Shown here in pieces: positions 1-9,617 of a stretch of 64,000 nucleotides of DNA. The position numbers were made by a program, and so were the translations under genes. Positions within the stretch are counted from its first letter, which is position 1. Every line of letters begins with the position of its first letter. The DNA is from Bacteroides intestinalis. GTDB lineage: Bacteria > Bacteroidota > Bacteroidia > Bacteroidales > Bacteroidaceae. Below the pieces are notes generated by a model. That model worked only from the letters and a program-made list of their open reading frames with translations, did no database searches and was not told where the DNA came from. The stretch is taken from NCBI RefSeq assembly GCF_003464595.1, contig NZ_QRZF01000005.1, positions 62,001-126,000 on the forward strand, given 5' to 3'.

Positions 1-1463
1 CCTTTTTTGTAGCGATCACGACGAATATTAAGTGAAGTCATTATTGTCATTTCCGGGTCTACCTCCCAGGCAGCTTCAGCAAATTTCTTCATACATTCAA
101 CGTATCCGCTGGATATAAGACGTTCATTGTCTACTTGAATATATTTTAGATTATAAGGTTCTGGGTGACCGTGGCTGGCACGTAATGCTCCCCATTTTGT
201 GTCAATTGAACCATTAACGTATTCTACAAAATCACGAATATCTTCATAGTTTTCATCCATGCTCATACCAATAATGGCAATGGCATCAATGGCCTCGGCA
301 GCCTGTAGCATTTCAATAAAACCAAAACTATGTGTGGCATACAAGTTGAAGCCACTTCGCAATGTTACTCTTCTCTCATCAATTGGGCCTATCATCTTTT
401 TCCAACGATATAGGTAGGTATCGGCACCAACATCTACCATTGAACCATTGTAGCGAAATACCTTGATTCCTTGTTTCTTCAATGCATCGGCAAATGTTTT
501 ACGAATGGGATAGCCTTTTACTCTTCCCCATTCTCCGGGTTGCAGAAAAGCAAATCCTAACTCGACTTTGCCCGGAGCTTTTAATGATATGCCAAAACTT
601 CCGTTAATGGTATTGTTTTGTGGTATTAACTCAAATTCCACTTTTTCATATGTGCCATCCCCTTTGAGAGAATAAGGTTTTTCTGCCAGAACATTTCCGT
701 GTTCATCTCTTAATGATAGATATACGGAAACTGGACTATCGGCTTTTATGCGGAGTACGCCATCATATGGTTTATTTCTGTCAAAACGAATTCCCATGCG
801 GTAAAGACCATGGTTGGTTAAGCCAACCTCTCCGCTACCCTCGATAAATGAAATAGCTTGGTTTTGTCTACCTATATAGGCATTTCCGTTGCGTACTAGT
901 TCGTAAGCATAGCCGGGATTACCAACTACCAATTTACTCCAATATTTGGAGATTTGCTCATTACCGTTAATCCTTTCGAGCATAATTTTCTGTATGTCAC
1001 CTGGTAGAGAGTCGAATGTTAGGAAACGTCCGGGGAATTTCCAACCAGAAATTATGTGAGGCTCTCTGAACTTAGGAGAGTTATAGATATCTTTAGAATT
1101 AAAATCATATTTTTCGGTGAGGTTGTTCCAACTAATCCGGTGGTAAATATCAGATTGAGTGATTAAATGAGGGATTTTCCTTTCATCCAGAACAACATAT
1201 ATTTTAGAATAATCTCCTCGTTTCAGATTTAAGAAATCAACATCAATGTTTTCTTCAAACGCTTCCCCATGCAGCAATTGGCTGAATATACCTCCATTGG
1301 TTTGATTGTTGAGATCTTCAATATTTGTACCATTGAATAGCTTGGGTACAGTGGCAATCTGCTTACTCGCTTCTACGTTCAATTGGACCGGGCTTTGCTG
1401 TGCAAACATGCATCCTCCCATTAATAATCCGATAATGCTTAGTCTTAGTTTCTTTTTTTTCAT
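1..1463 (-). CDS. GH51-like alpha-L-arabinofuranosidase-type lipoprotein, 3' part missing
   Basis: About 487 codons are visible; the reading frame runs off the left edge of the window, so the C-terminus is missing. The start is an ATG (1461-1463) opening a signal peptide with a hydrophobic core and a possible lipobox (LLMGGC), so it is probably exported to the cell surface or periplasm. After it comes the stretch LFNGTNIEDLNNQTNGGIFS, typical of the N-terminal sandwich of GH51-like arabinofuranosidases. Later a barrel region reads YRWKKMIGPIDERR and then YIQVDNE near residue 447; that NE pair is the expected position of the acid/base Glu. The nucleophile lies beyond the edge. The family releases terminal arabinofuranose or similar residues from plant glycans. 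Codons look more AT-rich than in metG next door. The family call is by motif memory; another clan GH-A family is possible. Confidence 0.6.
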   Translation of the reverse strand, partial: MKKKKLRLSIIGLLMGGCMFAQQSPVQLNVEASKQIATVPKLFNGTNIEDLNNQTNGGIFSQLLHGEAFEENIDVDFLNLKRGDYSKIYVVLDERKIPHLITQSDIYHRISWNNLTEKYDFNSKDIYNSPKFREPHIISGWKFPGRFLTFDSLPGDIQKIMLERINGNEQISKYWSKLVVGNPGYAYELVRNGNAYIGRQNQAISFIEGSGEVGLTNHGLYRMGIRFDRNKPYDGVLRIKADSPVSVYLSLRDEHGNVLAEKPYSLKGDGTYEKVEFELIPQNNTINGSFGISLKAPGKVELGFAFLQPGEWGRVKGYPIRKTFADALKKQGIKVFRYNGSMVDVGADTYLYRWKKMIGPIDERRVTLRSGFNLYATHSFGFIEMLQAAEAIDAIAIIGMSMDENYEDIRDFVEYVNGSIDTKWGALRASHGHPEPYNLKYIQVDNERLISSGYVECMKKFAEAAWEVDPEMTIMTSLNIRRDRYKK

Positions 1464-1488
1464 GATAAAATTTGTTTTATAGACATCG

Positions 1489-1496
1489 CAAAGATA
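1489..1496 (-). promoter_or_regulatory. Bacteroides -7 box (TATCTTTG) for the GH51-like gene
   Basis: On the minus strand the sequence is TATCTTTG, matching the Bacteroides sigma factor -7 consensus TAnnTTTG, about 26 bp before the start codon. No clear TTTG -33 box is seen at the expected distance. Confidence 0.5.
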
Positions 1497-1734
1497 GTTC
1501 CTATCTCAGTCTCTGTGAATCAGCAGAAGTTCAAAAAAAGACGATTTTCTGTCAATTTGCGTGTTTCTGCGTATGTTGCATATACATAGTTGAAAAATGT
1601 TAGTTTAAATATGGATATCATCAATGGGAATGGAGCACAATATTATTCCGTTTACAACACTGATAAATATAAATTTCTGCCACATGTAGTTGGATATTTC
1701 ATTGTCTTCTCTTTTTCTTTGAGTGGAAAACTGC

Positions 1735-1742
1735 TATCTTTG
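1735..1742 (+). promoter_or_regulatory. Bacteroides -7 box (TATCTTTG) for metG
   Basis: TATCTTTG lies 43 bp upstream of the metG ATG at 1786. It falls inside the longer open frame that begins at 1723, which argues that the extra N-terminal 21 codons are not translated. No good -33 box is visible. Confidence 0.55.
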
Positions 1743-1785
1743 CACACCAAAATGCGCTCATAACAAAAGAGATACATATATCACA

Positions 1786-3825
1786 ATGGAAAAGAAATTC
1801 AAACGCACTACCGTTACGTCGGCATTGCCCTACGCTAACGGACCGGTTCATATCGGACACCTGGCAGGAGTTTATGTACCCGCTGATATCTACGTTCGCT
1901 ATCTGAGACTGAAAAAAGAAGATGTAATCTTTATCGGAGGTTCGGACGAGCACGGAGTACCCATCACCATACGCGCCAAGAAAGAAGGCGTGACGCCGCA
2001 GGATATAGTAGACCGTTACCATACGCTTATCAAAGAATCATTCAAAGAGTTCGGTATTTCATTCGATGTATACAGTCGTACGACTTCAAAAACTCACCAT
2101 GACACTGCTTCGGAATTCTTCCGCAAGCTGTATGACAAAGGTGACTTCATCGAGAAAACCAGTATGCAATATTACGACGAGGAAGCCAAAACTTTCCTTG
2201 CCGACCGCTATATTACAGGCGAATGTCCCCACTGCCATGCAGAAGGTGCCTATGGCGACCAATGCGAGAAGTGCGGTACAAGTCTCAGCCCCACAGACCT
2301 GATTAATCCGAAAAGTGCCATCAGCGGAAGTAAGCCTGTAATGCGTGAAACAAAGCATTGGTATCTGCCGCTTGACCAACACGAAAGCTGGTTGCGCCAA
2401 TGGATTTTGGAAGACCATAAAGAGTGGCGTCCCAACGTATACGGTCAATGCAAAAGCTGGCTTGACATGGGTTTGCAACCGCGTGCAGTAAGCCGTGACC
2501 TCGACTGGGGTATTCCGGTACCCGTAGAAGGTGCAGAAGGAAAAGTGTTATATGTATGGTTCGATGCCCCTATCGGTTACATCAGCAATACGAAAGAATT
2601 GTTGCCCGACACTTGGGAAACCTGGTGGAAAGACCCCGAAACACGTCTGATCCACTTTATCGGTAAAGATAATATCGTATTCCACTGTATCGTATTCCCT
2701 GCCATGCTGAAAGCGGAAGGTAGTTTCATCTTACCGGACAATGTACCGAGTAATGAATTCCTGAATCTGGAAGGTGATAAGATTTCTACTTCACGCAACT
2801 GGGCTGTATGGTTGCACGAATATCTGGCAGACTTCCCGGGCAAGCAAGATGTGCTTCGCTATGTACTGACTGCCAATGCACCTGAGACAAAAGACAATGA
2901 CTTCACCTGGAAAGACTTCCAGGCACGCAATAACAATGAGTTAGTGGCTGTTTATGGTAACTTCGTGAACCGTGCTCTGCAACTCACCAAAAAGTATTTC
3001 GATGGTGTAGTGCCCGCTGCCGGTGAACTTACGGATTACGACCGCGAAACATTGAAAGAATTCTCTGACGTAAAAGCAGAAGTAGAAAAGTTACTGGATG
3101 TATTCAAGTTCCGCGATGCACAGAAGGAAGCCATGAACCTGGCCCGCATCGGAAACAAATACCTGGCAGATACCGAACCCTGGAAGATTGCCAAAACGGA
3201 TATGGACCGCGTAGCCACTATCTTGAATATCTCCCTGCAACTGGTTGCCAATCTGGCCATTGCATTCGAACCGTTCCTGCCGTTCAGCAGCGAGAAATTG
3301 CGTAACATGCTGAACATGGACAGTTTTGACTGGGCTACTCTGGGCAGCACTAATCTATTGCCAGCAGGTCACCAATTAGCGACACCTGAACTACTGTTCG
3401 AAAAAATAGAGGACAGCGTTATCGAAGCACAGGTACAGAAGTTGCTCGATACAAAGAAGGCCAATGAGGAAGCCAGCTACAAAGCCAACCCCATCCGCCC
3501 GAACATTGAGTTCGATGACTTCATGAAACTGGATATTCGCGTAGGTACCGTATTGGAATGTCAGAAAGTTCCTAAAGCCGATAAATTGCTGCAATTCAAG
3601 ATTGCCGATGGATTGGAGAACCGTACCATTGTCAGCGGTATTGCACAGCATTACAATCCGGAAGAGCTGGTAGGCAAGCAAGTATGCTTCATAGCCAACC
3701 TTGCACCGCGTAAGTTGAAAGGCATCGTCAGTGAAGGTATGATCCTTTCTGCCGAGAATTTTGACGGTTCACTCTCCGTGGTTACTACCATGAAAGAAGT
3801 GAAACCCGGTAGCGAAGTGAAGTAA
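1786..3825 (+). CDS. metG: Methionyl-tRNA synthetase
   Basis: Cytosolic class I aminoacyl-tRNA synthetase of 679 residues that charges tRNA-Met (and initiator tRNA) with methionine. The HIGH motif is at residues 22-25; the signature lysine loop is KISTS (332-336) in place of KMSKS, a common variant. Four Cys at 147, 150, 160 and 163 form the zinc knuckle of the connective insertion. The last ~105 residues, from about 573, form the EMAP/Trbp-like tRNA-binding domain ([20 protein letters not shown]), as in the long dimeric form of MetG. The frame is open from 1723, but the ATG at 1786 is chosen because the -7 box lies at 1735-1742 and [20 protein letters not shown] is the usual N-terminus. The flippase gene begins three bases after the stop, so the glycan genes that follow probably share the transcript. 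Confidence 0.97.
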   Translation: MEKKFKRTTVTSALPYANGPVHIGHLAGVYVPADIYVRYLRLKKEDVIFIGGSDEHGVPITIRAKKEGVTPQDIVDRYHTLIKESFKEFGISFDVYSRTTSKTHHDTASEFFRKLYDKGDFIEKTSMQYYDEEAKTFLADRYITGECPHCHAEGAYGDQCEKCGTSLSPTDLINPKSAISGSKPVMRETKHWYLPLDQHESWLRQWILEDHKEWRPNVYGQCKSWLDMGLQPRAVSRDLDWGIPVPVEGAEGKVLYVWFDAPIGYISNTKELLPDTWETWWKDPETRLIHFIGKDNIVFHCIVFPAMLKAEGSFILPDNVPSNEFLNLEGDKISTSRNWAVWLHEYLADFPGKQDVLRYVLTANAPETKDNDFTWKDFQARNNNELVAVYGNFVNRALQLTKKYFDGVVPAAGELTDYDRETLKEFSDVKAEVEKLLDVFKFRDAQKEAMNLARIGNKYLADTEPWKIAKTDMDRVATILNISLQLVANLAIAFEPFLPFSSEKLRNMLNMDSFDWATLGSTNLLPAGHQLATPELLFEKIEDSVIEAQVQKLLDTKKANEEASYKANPIRPNIEFDDFMKLDIRVGTVLECQKVPKADKLLQFKIADGLENRTIVSGIAQHYNPEELVGKQVCFIANLAPRKLKGIVSEGMILSAENFDGSLSVVTTMKEVKPGSEVK

Positions 3826-3828
3826 TTA

Positions 3829-5274
3829 ATGGAAGCGTCACTCAAAGAGAAAACAGCAAAAGGATTATTCTGGGGCGGAATAGGCAACGGGGCCATGCAA
3901 CTGCTAAACCTCGTCTTCGGCATATTCCTTGCCCGGTTGTTATCTACAACAGACTATGGCATGGTGGCCGTATTGACCATCTTCTCTGCCATGGCCGGAA
4001 TTTTCTCGGAGAGTGGCTTCATTCTGGCACTTGTCAATAAGAAGGAGGTAAAACATGAAGATTACAATTCCGTATTCTGGTTCAACATCAGTATCGGTGC
4101 ATCACTTTACCTCATACTTTTTCTTTGTGCCCCCTTTATCGCCGACTTCTACCATACACCCGAGCTTACCCGGCTGGCCCGTTTCCAATTTCTGAGTTTC
4201 TTCATCGGAAGTTTCGGTACTGCCCCCACGGCTTACTTTTTCCGTAATCTCATGGTAAAAGAGCGTAGTCAGATACAGATAGCCGCCATCCTCATTTCGG
4301 GTATTACAGGTGTCAGTTGTGCCTACCATGGCTGGGGATACTGGGGAATTGCCGTACAAACCGTTGTGTATGTCAGTACCAACACCATCTTACTTTGGAT
4401 ATTCTCTCCCTGGCGACCTACTTTTTCGTTCCGCTTTCACCCATTGCGGGAATTATTGCCTTTCAGCAGTAAATTACTCTTTACCTCGCTCTTCACTCAT
4501 ATCAATAACAACATCTTCTCTGCATTGCTGGGACGTTTCTACACCATCCAGCAAGCCGGTTACTACTCACAGGGAAGCAAATGGACAACAATGGGATATT
4601 CCACCATTTTCGGAATGATAAACAGTGTAGGGCAACCTGTGTTCAGAGAAGCCTCGGAAGATACGCAGCGTTTGCAAAACATATTCCGCAAGTTGATGCG
4701 CTTCACCGCCTTTGTCGGCTTCCCCGCTATGCTGGGGCTCGCCATTGTTTCGCAGGAACTGATTGTAATAAGCATCACAGAAAAATGGCTACCCTGTGTA
4801 CCCGTCATGCAGATACTGTGCGTATGGGGGGCCTTCATGCCTATTTCAACTCTTTATTCCAACCTGATGAACAGTATCGGCCGGCCGAACATATACATGT
4901 GGAACACCATCGCACTGGGCATCTTCCAGCTATTATGCGTGTGGGGTAGTTACCCGTACGGACTGAATGTCATGCTGATAGTCTATACAGCAGCTAATAT
5001 CTTCTGGCTACTTATCTGGCATTATTTTGCTCATAAACATATCGGAATTTCCCTGTTTAATACACTGAAGGATATAGCTCCCTACCTCATTATATCTGTA
5101 GCCGTAATGACTTTTACTTACTGGGTGGCAGGTTATGTGAAGAATATCTATCTCTCCTTATTAGTGAAAGTCGCTTTAGCCGCCTCACTCTACATATTCC
5201 TGATGTGGAGCCTGAAGTCGATCGTATTCAGGGAAAGCCTTCAATATCTGTTTAAAAAGAAAACCATACAATAA
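3829..5274 (+). CDS. Wzx/WzxC-like oligosaccharide flippase (MOP superfamily)
   Basis: Integral membrane protein of 481 residues with about 12-14 hydrophobic segments across its length. The N-terminus (KGLFWGGIGNGAMQLLNLVF) and the following segment with ARLLSTTDYGMVA are typical of the MOP superfamily (polysaccharide biosynthesis/PST family). Such proteins turn undecaprenyl-linked oligosaccharides from the inner to the outer leaflet of the inner membrane. The gene starts three bases after metG and its stop overlaps the ATG of the next glycosyltransferase, so the genes are likely co-transcribed. Context points to export of a surface glycan unit (capsule, LPS O-chain or protein O-glycan). Which of these cannot be told: no Wzy polymerase or WaaL ligase is recognizable in the window. 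Confidence 0.88.
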   Translation: MEASLKEKTAKGLFWGGIGNGAMQLLNLVFGIFLARLLSTTDYGMVAVLTIFSAMAGIFSESGFILALVNKKEVKHEDYNSVFWFNISIGASLYLILFLCAPFIADFYHTPELTRLARFQFLSFFIGSFGTAPTAYFFRNLMVKERSQIQIAAILISGITGVSCAYHGWGYWGIAVQTVVYVSTNTILLWIFSPWRPTFSFRFHPLRELLPFSSKLLFTSLFTHINNNIFSALLGRFYTIQQAGYYSQGSKWTTMGYSTIFGMINSVGQPVFREASEDTQRLQNIFRKLMRFTAFVGFPAMLGLAIVSQELIVISITEKWLPCVPVMQILCVWGAFMPISTLYSNLMNSIGRPNIYMWNTIALGIFQLLCVWGSYPYGLNVMLIVYTAANIFWLLIWHYFAHKHIGISLFNTLKDIAPYLIISVAVMTFTYWVAGYVKNIYLSLLVKVALAASLYIFLMWSLKSIVFRESLQYLFKKKTIQ

Positions 5275-6287
5275 TGACACTGCAAAATGTAACTGTAATC
5301 ATCCCTGCGCACAACCGTCCCGAGCGCTTGCGCAGATTGCTCGACTACTATAGCCGCACAGATATCAAGATTCTTGTTCCCGACTCATCCGACCATCCGT
5401 TTGCCGATGCGGAGAAGTACCCGGACATCACTTATCTGCACCGCCCTAAACTGCATTTCCTGCTGAAGCTGAAAGAGGTGCTCCCCATGATTAGTACATC
5501 CTATGTACTTTATTGTGCTGATGATGATTTCGCTGTCCCTTCCGGCATTGCACAGATGGCTGCCTTTCTGGACGAACACCCTGATTACAGTACTGCACAG
5601 GGACATTACCTGACCTTCACTCCCCGTAAAGGGAAAATATCATTCTACCCTCGCTATATCCGCTACTTCGATAAACAAGTAACGGGCGAGACTCCCCGGG
5701 AAAGACTTTTGCAAGAGAAGAACATGTATGCCTCATTGCTCTACTCCGTCATCCGGACACGGGCTTTTCAAAGGATGTATGCAGCTTGTTTCAACCCGGA
5801 TGGAAGCCTGCGCTTCCGCAACCTTTTCCTAGCGGAAGAGTTCTTTAACCACGCTGCGCTCATCTTCGGCAAATATGCCACACTGCCCTACTTCTACAGT
5901 GCCCGCGAGCATATTACAGGTTCCGCAGCCGAAACCACCGTACCTGTTTCAGTTATCAAAACTTCTCATAAATATCGGGAGGAATATCAAGGTTTCCTTC
6001 TGGCGTTATCAGAATTACTGGCAGCCCGGGAAGGTGACACGCTTGAAGATGCTTACTCCTTTATTTGCAGCATCAGCGACATGCCTAAAGACACTGCCGA
6101 AATCTCCGGCAAAAGGAAGATTATGGAGTTCACTCATAAACATCCCCTGTTACGTTGGGTAAACAGGCTGGCTAACTGGCGATATAATCAGAAAGGATTG
6201 AAAGCGGTACGAGGTATGCAAAGCTACCCCTGTACATTCTCCACACCGGAAAAAGAAGAAATTATCAAGGCAATTGAGCATTCTTAA
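5274..6287 (+). CDS. Family 2-type glycosyltransferase (TIGR00180-like)
   Basis: Cytosolic or membrane-associated GT-A enzyme of 337 residues. The N-terminus NVTVIIPAHNRPERLRRLL is the nucleotide-sugar-binding start of GT2-like enzymes, and YVLYCADDDFAVPSG carries the acidic metal-binding motif (ADDD near residue 83). The C-terminal half lacks membrane segments. Similar proteins are annotated as TIGR00180-family glycosyltransferases in glycan clusters. The ATG overlaps the stop of the flippase gene by one base. Donor and acceptor sugars cannot be predicted. Confidence 0.8.
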   Translation: MTLQNVTVIIPAHNRPERLRRLLDYYSRTDIKILVPDSSDHPFADAEKYPDITYLHRPKLHFLLKLKEVLPMISTSYVLYCADDDFAVPSGIAQMAAFLDEHPDYSTAQGHYLTFTPRKGKISFYPRYIRYFDKQVTGETPRERLLQEKNMYASLLYSVIRTRAFQRMYAACFNPDGSLRFRNLFLAEEFFNHAALIFGKYATLPYFYSAREHITGSAAETTVPVSVIKTSHKYREEYQGFLLALSELLAAREGDTLEDAYSFICSISDMPKDTAEISGKRKIMEFTHKHPLLRWVNRLANWRYNQKGLKAVRGMQSYPCTFSTPEKEEIIKAIEHS

Positions 6288-6299
6288 AGACACGCAAAA

Positions 6300-7292
6300 A
6301 TGACAAATAAAACTGTTTCCATTGTAATGTGCACTTACAATGGGGAGAGATATTTAAAAGAGCAATTAATGTCTCTCCTAAACCAAACTTACTCTCCCAT
6401 AGAAATCATTATCCAAGATGACTTATCTACTGATAATACCCTTGAAATCATTCATAATTATCAGAAAAGATATCCTGGCACCATTCATTTGTTCCAGAAT
6501 TCAAGGCGACTGGGATATAATCAGAATTTCCTGTCAGCCTACCAAAAGGCAAATGGATACTATATAGCCAGTGCCGATCAGGATGATATATGGGAAACGA
6601 ACAAAATAGAAATCCTGGTCAGAGAGATCGGAGATTCCATGCTTATCTTTCACAATTCGGTGTTATTTAATCAAAAGAATCCGAATATGGGACTGCTGCA
6701 CAAAAAGGATTGGGGAGAACATCCGCATCCCCTTAGTGTGCTTGTCAACCCTAAAGCATACGGGCATCAGATTCTTTTTCGTCGGGAAGTGCTTCCGCTT
6801 ATCCATCAGTTCGAAACATATAATGTATCATATGACAGTCTCGTTTACACACTATGCAGCAGTATGGGAGATGTAAAATACATCAACCAGGTACTTGTAC
6901 ACTGGCGCAGGCACGAAAACGCAAGCACCTTTACGAGCAGACAGGCAAACAAGAATAAGTTGTATGGTTATTATACTGCATTATGTGCTTTGCACGACCA
7001 CACGAAGCGTCAAATCAGCCGCGAGTATTTTCGTCTGTATCAACGAATTCAATTTAAATTTGAACCGGACCGCCAGGTAATTGCATGCATGAAAGCAGGA
7101 ACCCTGTATGAGATAATCAGAGCCGGATTGATTTGTGTCCATTACAGAAACGAACTATTCCCGCAGAAAGACAAAGGAGTTCTCTGTATCTTAAAAAGTT
7201 TCTTCTTGCCTTTATTCTTTATTCGTGATTACGGATTAGGAATTATTCGTCCTTCGAAAGTACGACTCAACGCTCCAAGCAAGATGCAATAA
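6300..7292 (+). CDS. Family 2 glycosyltransferase (rhamnosyltransferase-like)
   Basis: GT2 enzyme of 330 residues. VSIVMCTYNGERYLKEQL opens the Rossmann-like donor-binding fold; IIIQDDLSTDNT and YIASADQDDIW (DQDD metal-binding motif near residue 97) are hallmarks of the group annotated as alpha-L-Rha alpha-1,3-rhamnosyltransferases and relatives. A hydrophobic C-terminal stretch (LKSFFLPLFFIRDYG) may contact the membrane. It follows the preceding transferase by 12 bp. The first part looks more AT-rich than its neighbours, as is common for exchanged glycan genes. Its 3' end overlaps the convergent phosphatase gene by 26 bp. Sugar specificity is unknown. Confidence 0.83.
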   Translation: MTNKTVSIVMCTYNGERYLKEQLMSLLNQTYSPIEIIIQDDLSTDNTLEIIHNYQKRYPGTIHLFQNSRRLGYNQNFLSAYQKANGYYIASADQDDIWETNKIEILVREIGDSMLIFHNSVLFNQKNPNMGLLHKKDWGEHPHPLSVLVNPKAYGHQILFRREVLPLIHQFETYNVSYDSLVYTLCSSMGDVKYINQVLVHWRRHENASTFTSRQANKNKLYGYYTALCALHDHTKRQISREYFRLYQRIQFKFEPDRQVIACMKAGTLYEIIRAGLICVHYRNELFPQKDKGVLCILKSFFLPLFFIRDYGLGIIRPSKVRLNAPSKMQ

Positions 7293-7770
7293 CCGACTGC
7301 AGTGCTCCATTATCTTGCAATATCTTTTCTACGAACTCACGGAAAGCGCCATGCCCACCGTGAGCAACCGTTACATATTTTACTTCCTGTTTCACATAGT
7401 CAGGAGTATTGCAAGGAGAGGCGCTAAAGCCTACTTTCCGCAGTAAAGGCAAGTCATTCAAATCATCACCGATAAAGGCAACCTCATCCAGTGTGATACC
7501 CAGTTCCCGGCAGACTTCTTCGGCCTGGGCGACTTTATCTTTCACGCCTATATAGCAATGGCTGATTTTCAGTTTATCCGCACGCTTCTGAACGATTTGT
7601 GAATTTTCTCCGGTCATAATGGCAACAGGTATGTTCAATTTATGCAGGAATATCACCCCCCAACCATCTTTCACTGAAAAACGTTTCATAACATCCCCCT
7701 CAGCAGTATAATACATTCCGCCATCGGTCCACACACCATCAATATCGGTAATCACTAATTTCGGCAACAT
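7267..7770 (-). CDS. HAD phosphatase of the KdsC / KDN-9-phosphate phosphatase type
   Basis: Small cap-less HAD phosphatase, 167 residues, the size of the tetrameric KdsC-type enzymes. Motif I is TDIDGVWTDGG with nucleophile and acid/base Asp at 9 and 11, motif II is TGEN at 53-56, motif III Lys is near 79, and motif IV is GDDLND at 101-106. Family members dephosphorylate KDO-8-P or KDN-9-P (the B. thetaiotaomicron homologue BT1713 is known as a KDN-9-P phosphatase). It lies 13 bp after the NeuB-type synthase in the same direction and ends the four-gene cassette, so a nonulosonate-9-phosphate substrate fits better than KDO-8-P. Its 3' end overlaps the convergent glycosyltransferase by 26 bp. 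Confidence 0.85.
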   Translation of the reverse strand: MLPKLVITDIDGVWTDGGMYYTAEGDVMKRFSVKDGWGVIFLHKLNIPVAIMTGENSQIVQKRADKLKISHCYIGVKDKVAQAEEVCRELGITLDEVAFIGDDLNDLPLLRKVGFSASPCNTPDYVKQEVKYVTVAHGGHGAFREFVEKILQDNGALQSVIASCLER

Positions 7771-7783
7771 AATTCAATAACAG

Positions 7784-8824
7784 TTAAATGATAGAACTCG
7801 GATAAATAATCTCATTACGGGGAATTTCTTTCAATACCTTATGCCCTACTACCTTCTCACGTTCGGCCCACTTAAAGCCATCGCCGGGACTTAACAAATG
7901 GATATCATCTTCAGTAATAATGTCTCCGGGATGCAACGTTTTATTCGTTGCAATAGAACGTTCCAGCTTCACTTTTGCCGAAGCCACAGAGGAGTCGACA
8001 TACAATTCTTCTTTTCCCAGCCAGCGTTCGGCAATACGGATATCACGTATCATGCGGTTCACACCATCAGGTCCGAGCGAACCTTGCTGATCGGTTCCTT
8101 TCATGCGCCGGTCTATAGTAACATGCTTTTCGATGATCTCCGCACCCATACCTACAGCAACGATAGGGGCAGCAATACCAATGGTATGGTCTGAAAAACC
8201 AATACAGTATTGACCATAATGCTGTTTCAGATAAGAAATCGTCTTCAAATTCAGATTATCGGGCTGAGTAGGATATTGAGATACACAATGCAAGATAGAA
8301 ATGTTATCATGATAGCGAGTGATAACTTCCAAAGCATCATCCAGTTCCTTCTTGCCTGCCATACCGGTAGACAGGATAATAGGTATCTTCGTTTCGGCCA
8401 TTACTTCCAGCAACGGCAAGTTGGTAAGGTCACGGCTTGCCACTTTCAGGCGGTCGGGAGTGAAGAGCTTCAGCAAGGAGAGACAGCCTTTGGAACAAAG
8501 CGTTTCCACAAAATCGAGGCCTAAAGCCTTGGCATGCTTATAGACTTCCAGATGCTCTTCGTCCGTCAGTTCCAAGAAAGCGCGATGCTCGCCATAGGTG
8601 CGTCCGAAAGAATGGGGAGAATCATACGGACGGTTCATCTGCGAGTCCGTCAGTTCCTCATTCAGATCACGCTTGGTCAGTTTCACCGCATCCATCGGAC
8701 GGAGTTCTATATTGAACACTTCTTCACGAACAGGGCGGGACACCAGGTCTACGATCAACTTGGCTATGTCGACGGAACCATTATGATTCTGTCCGATTTC
8801 TCCTATTATATAAGTACTCTTCAT
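7784..8824 (-). CDS. NeuB-type nonulosonate (KDN/sialate-9-P) synthase
   Basis: 346-residue cytosolic enzyme that condenses phosphoenolpyruvate with a hexose or hexosamine derivative to make a nine-carbon sugar acid. The N-terminal TIM barrel begins YIIGEIGQNHNGSVDIAKLI and contains VASRDLTNLPLLEVMA, ILSTGMAG, ILHCVSQYPTQPDNLNL and GFSDHTIGIAAPIVAVGMGA, all NeuB family signatures. The C-terminal ~70 residues (LERSIATNKTLHPGDIITEDD) form the SAF/antifreeze-like domain. The adjacent phosphatase suggests the product is a 9-phosphate. No NeuC epimerase is nearby, which favours KDN (from mannose-6-P) over Neu5Ac; this is inference. Confidence 0.88.
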   Translation of the reverse strand: MKSTYIIGEIGQNHNGSVDIAKLIVDLVSRPVREEVFNIELRPMDAVKLTKRDLNEELTDSQMNRPYDSPHSFGRTYGEHRAFLELTDEEHLEVYKHAKALGLDFVETLCSKGCLSLLKLFTPDRLKVASRDLTNLPLLEVMAETKIPIILSTGMAGKKELDDALEVITRYHDNISILHCVSQYPTQPDNLNLKTISYLKQHYGQYCIGFSDHTIGIAAPIVAVGMGAEIIEKHVTIDRRMKGTDQQGSLGPDGVNRMIRDIRIAERWLGKEELYVDSSVASAKVKLERSIATNKTLHPGDIITEDDIHLLSPGDGFKWAEREKVVGHKVLKEIPRNEIIYPSSII

Positions 8825-8864
8825 TGTTCTATCAAAATTAAGAGGGATGTAACAGAGTGACCTG

Positions 8865-9617
8865 TTATTTTTCGTTTTGGGCTATATTCTCCAACATCTT
8901 GGCACGGTATTCAGGGTGCGATGCTACTAATTGCAACAGGGCATGAACACTACGATCCGTCTTTTCATAGAAAGTAGCATAAAGCTCTTGTAGCAGGGTA
9001 AAGTCTTCCATCGTATCGAGGGTGAAACGAAGATCGAAACGGCCCTCCAACTCGGCAGGCAAAGGAAGCAGACGCACCTTGAACTTTTCGGGATGTGTAT
9101 AAAGATAGATGGTGACATGCTCAATGTAGAGTTTCTCTTGTGTGGAAACTGCCGCACGACGCAGAGCATTGATCGTTGTCAGCTCGGAATATAAACCCAA
9201 GTGAGATTTAATAGTAGGACGCCCGTCAGCAAAGCCATAGGCGATATAATCTGCCGGACAAAAGGCATGTTCGGCAAAGAAAGTATTGAAAGTTTCGGGA
9301 CGCAGAAAAGGATTATCCGAACAAACACGGATAAAGCGATCCACACCGAAGACTTCGGCAGCACGGATAAAACGATCGAGCACATTGTCCTCATCACCAC
9401 GAAAACTGAGAATGCCTGCCTGATGGGCTACTTCGGCAAGTACATCATCCTGCGGACGGTTGGTAGTGGCAAGTATGATACACTTATCCGGACAAGCCTG
9501 TTTGATATTGGCTATCAGAATGTCGATAATGCGCTGTTCGCCATAGAAAGGGAGCAGTATCTTATTGTGCAACCGGGTGGAACCGGTACGTGCCTGAATA
9601 ATTATTCCATCTTTCAT
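8865..9617 (-). CDS. Cytidylyltransferase (SpsF/NeuA-like), probable CMP-nonulosonate synthetase
   Basis: 250-residue GT-A-like nucleotidyltransferase of the CTP_transf_3 family. IIIQARTGSTRLHNKIL is the CTP-binding N-terminal motif; RGDEDNVLDRFIRA and FIRVCSDNPFLRPE carry the conserved acidic residues. In this setting it would activate the nine-carbon sugar acid made by the neighbouring synthase and phosphatase to the CMP-sugar. Its start overlaps the stop of the upstream gene (ATGA-type overlap at 9614-9617) and a 40-bp gap follows to the synthase. SpsF-like proteins of uncertain substrate also look like this, so the substrate is inferred from the neighbours. Confidence 0.8.
   Translation of the reverse strand: MKDGIIIQARTGSTRLHNKILLPFYGEQRIIDILIANIKQACPDKCIILATTNRPQDDVLAEVAHQAGILSFRGDEDNVLDRFIRAAEVFGVDRFIRVCSDNPFLRPETFNTFFAEHAFCPADYIAYGFADGRPTIKSHLGLYSELTTINALRRAAVSTQEKLYIEHVTIYLYTHPEKFKVRLLPLPAELEGRFDLRFTLDTMEDFTLLQELYATFYEKTDRSVHALLQLVASHPEYRAKMLENIAQNEK

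Larger units (their letters stand above)
1464..1785. other. Intergenic region between the GH51-like gene and metG
   Basis: About 320 bases with no credible gene. It holds divergent promoter elements: a minus-strand -7 box for the glycosidase at 1489-1496 and a plus-strand -7 box for metG at 1735-1742. The stretch between them is AT-rich and I see no hairpin terminator or repeat in it. Confidence 0.6.

Noticed and set aside
1723..1785. A 21-codon N-terminal extension of MetG
   Set aside because: It contains the -7 promoter box, and the usual MetG N-terminus begins at 1786.
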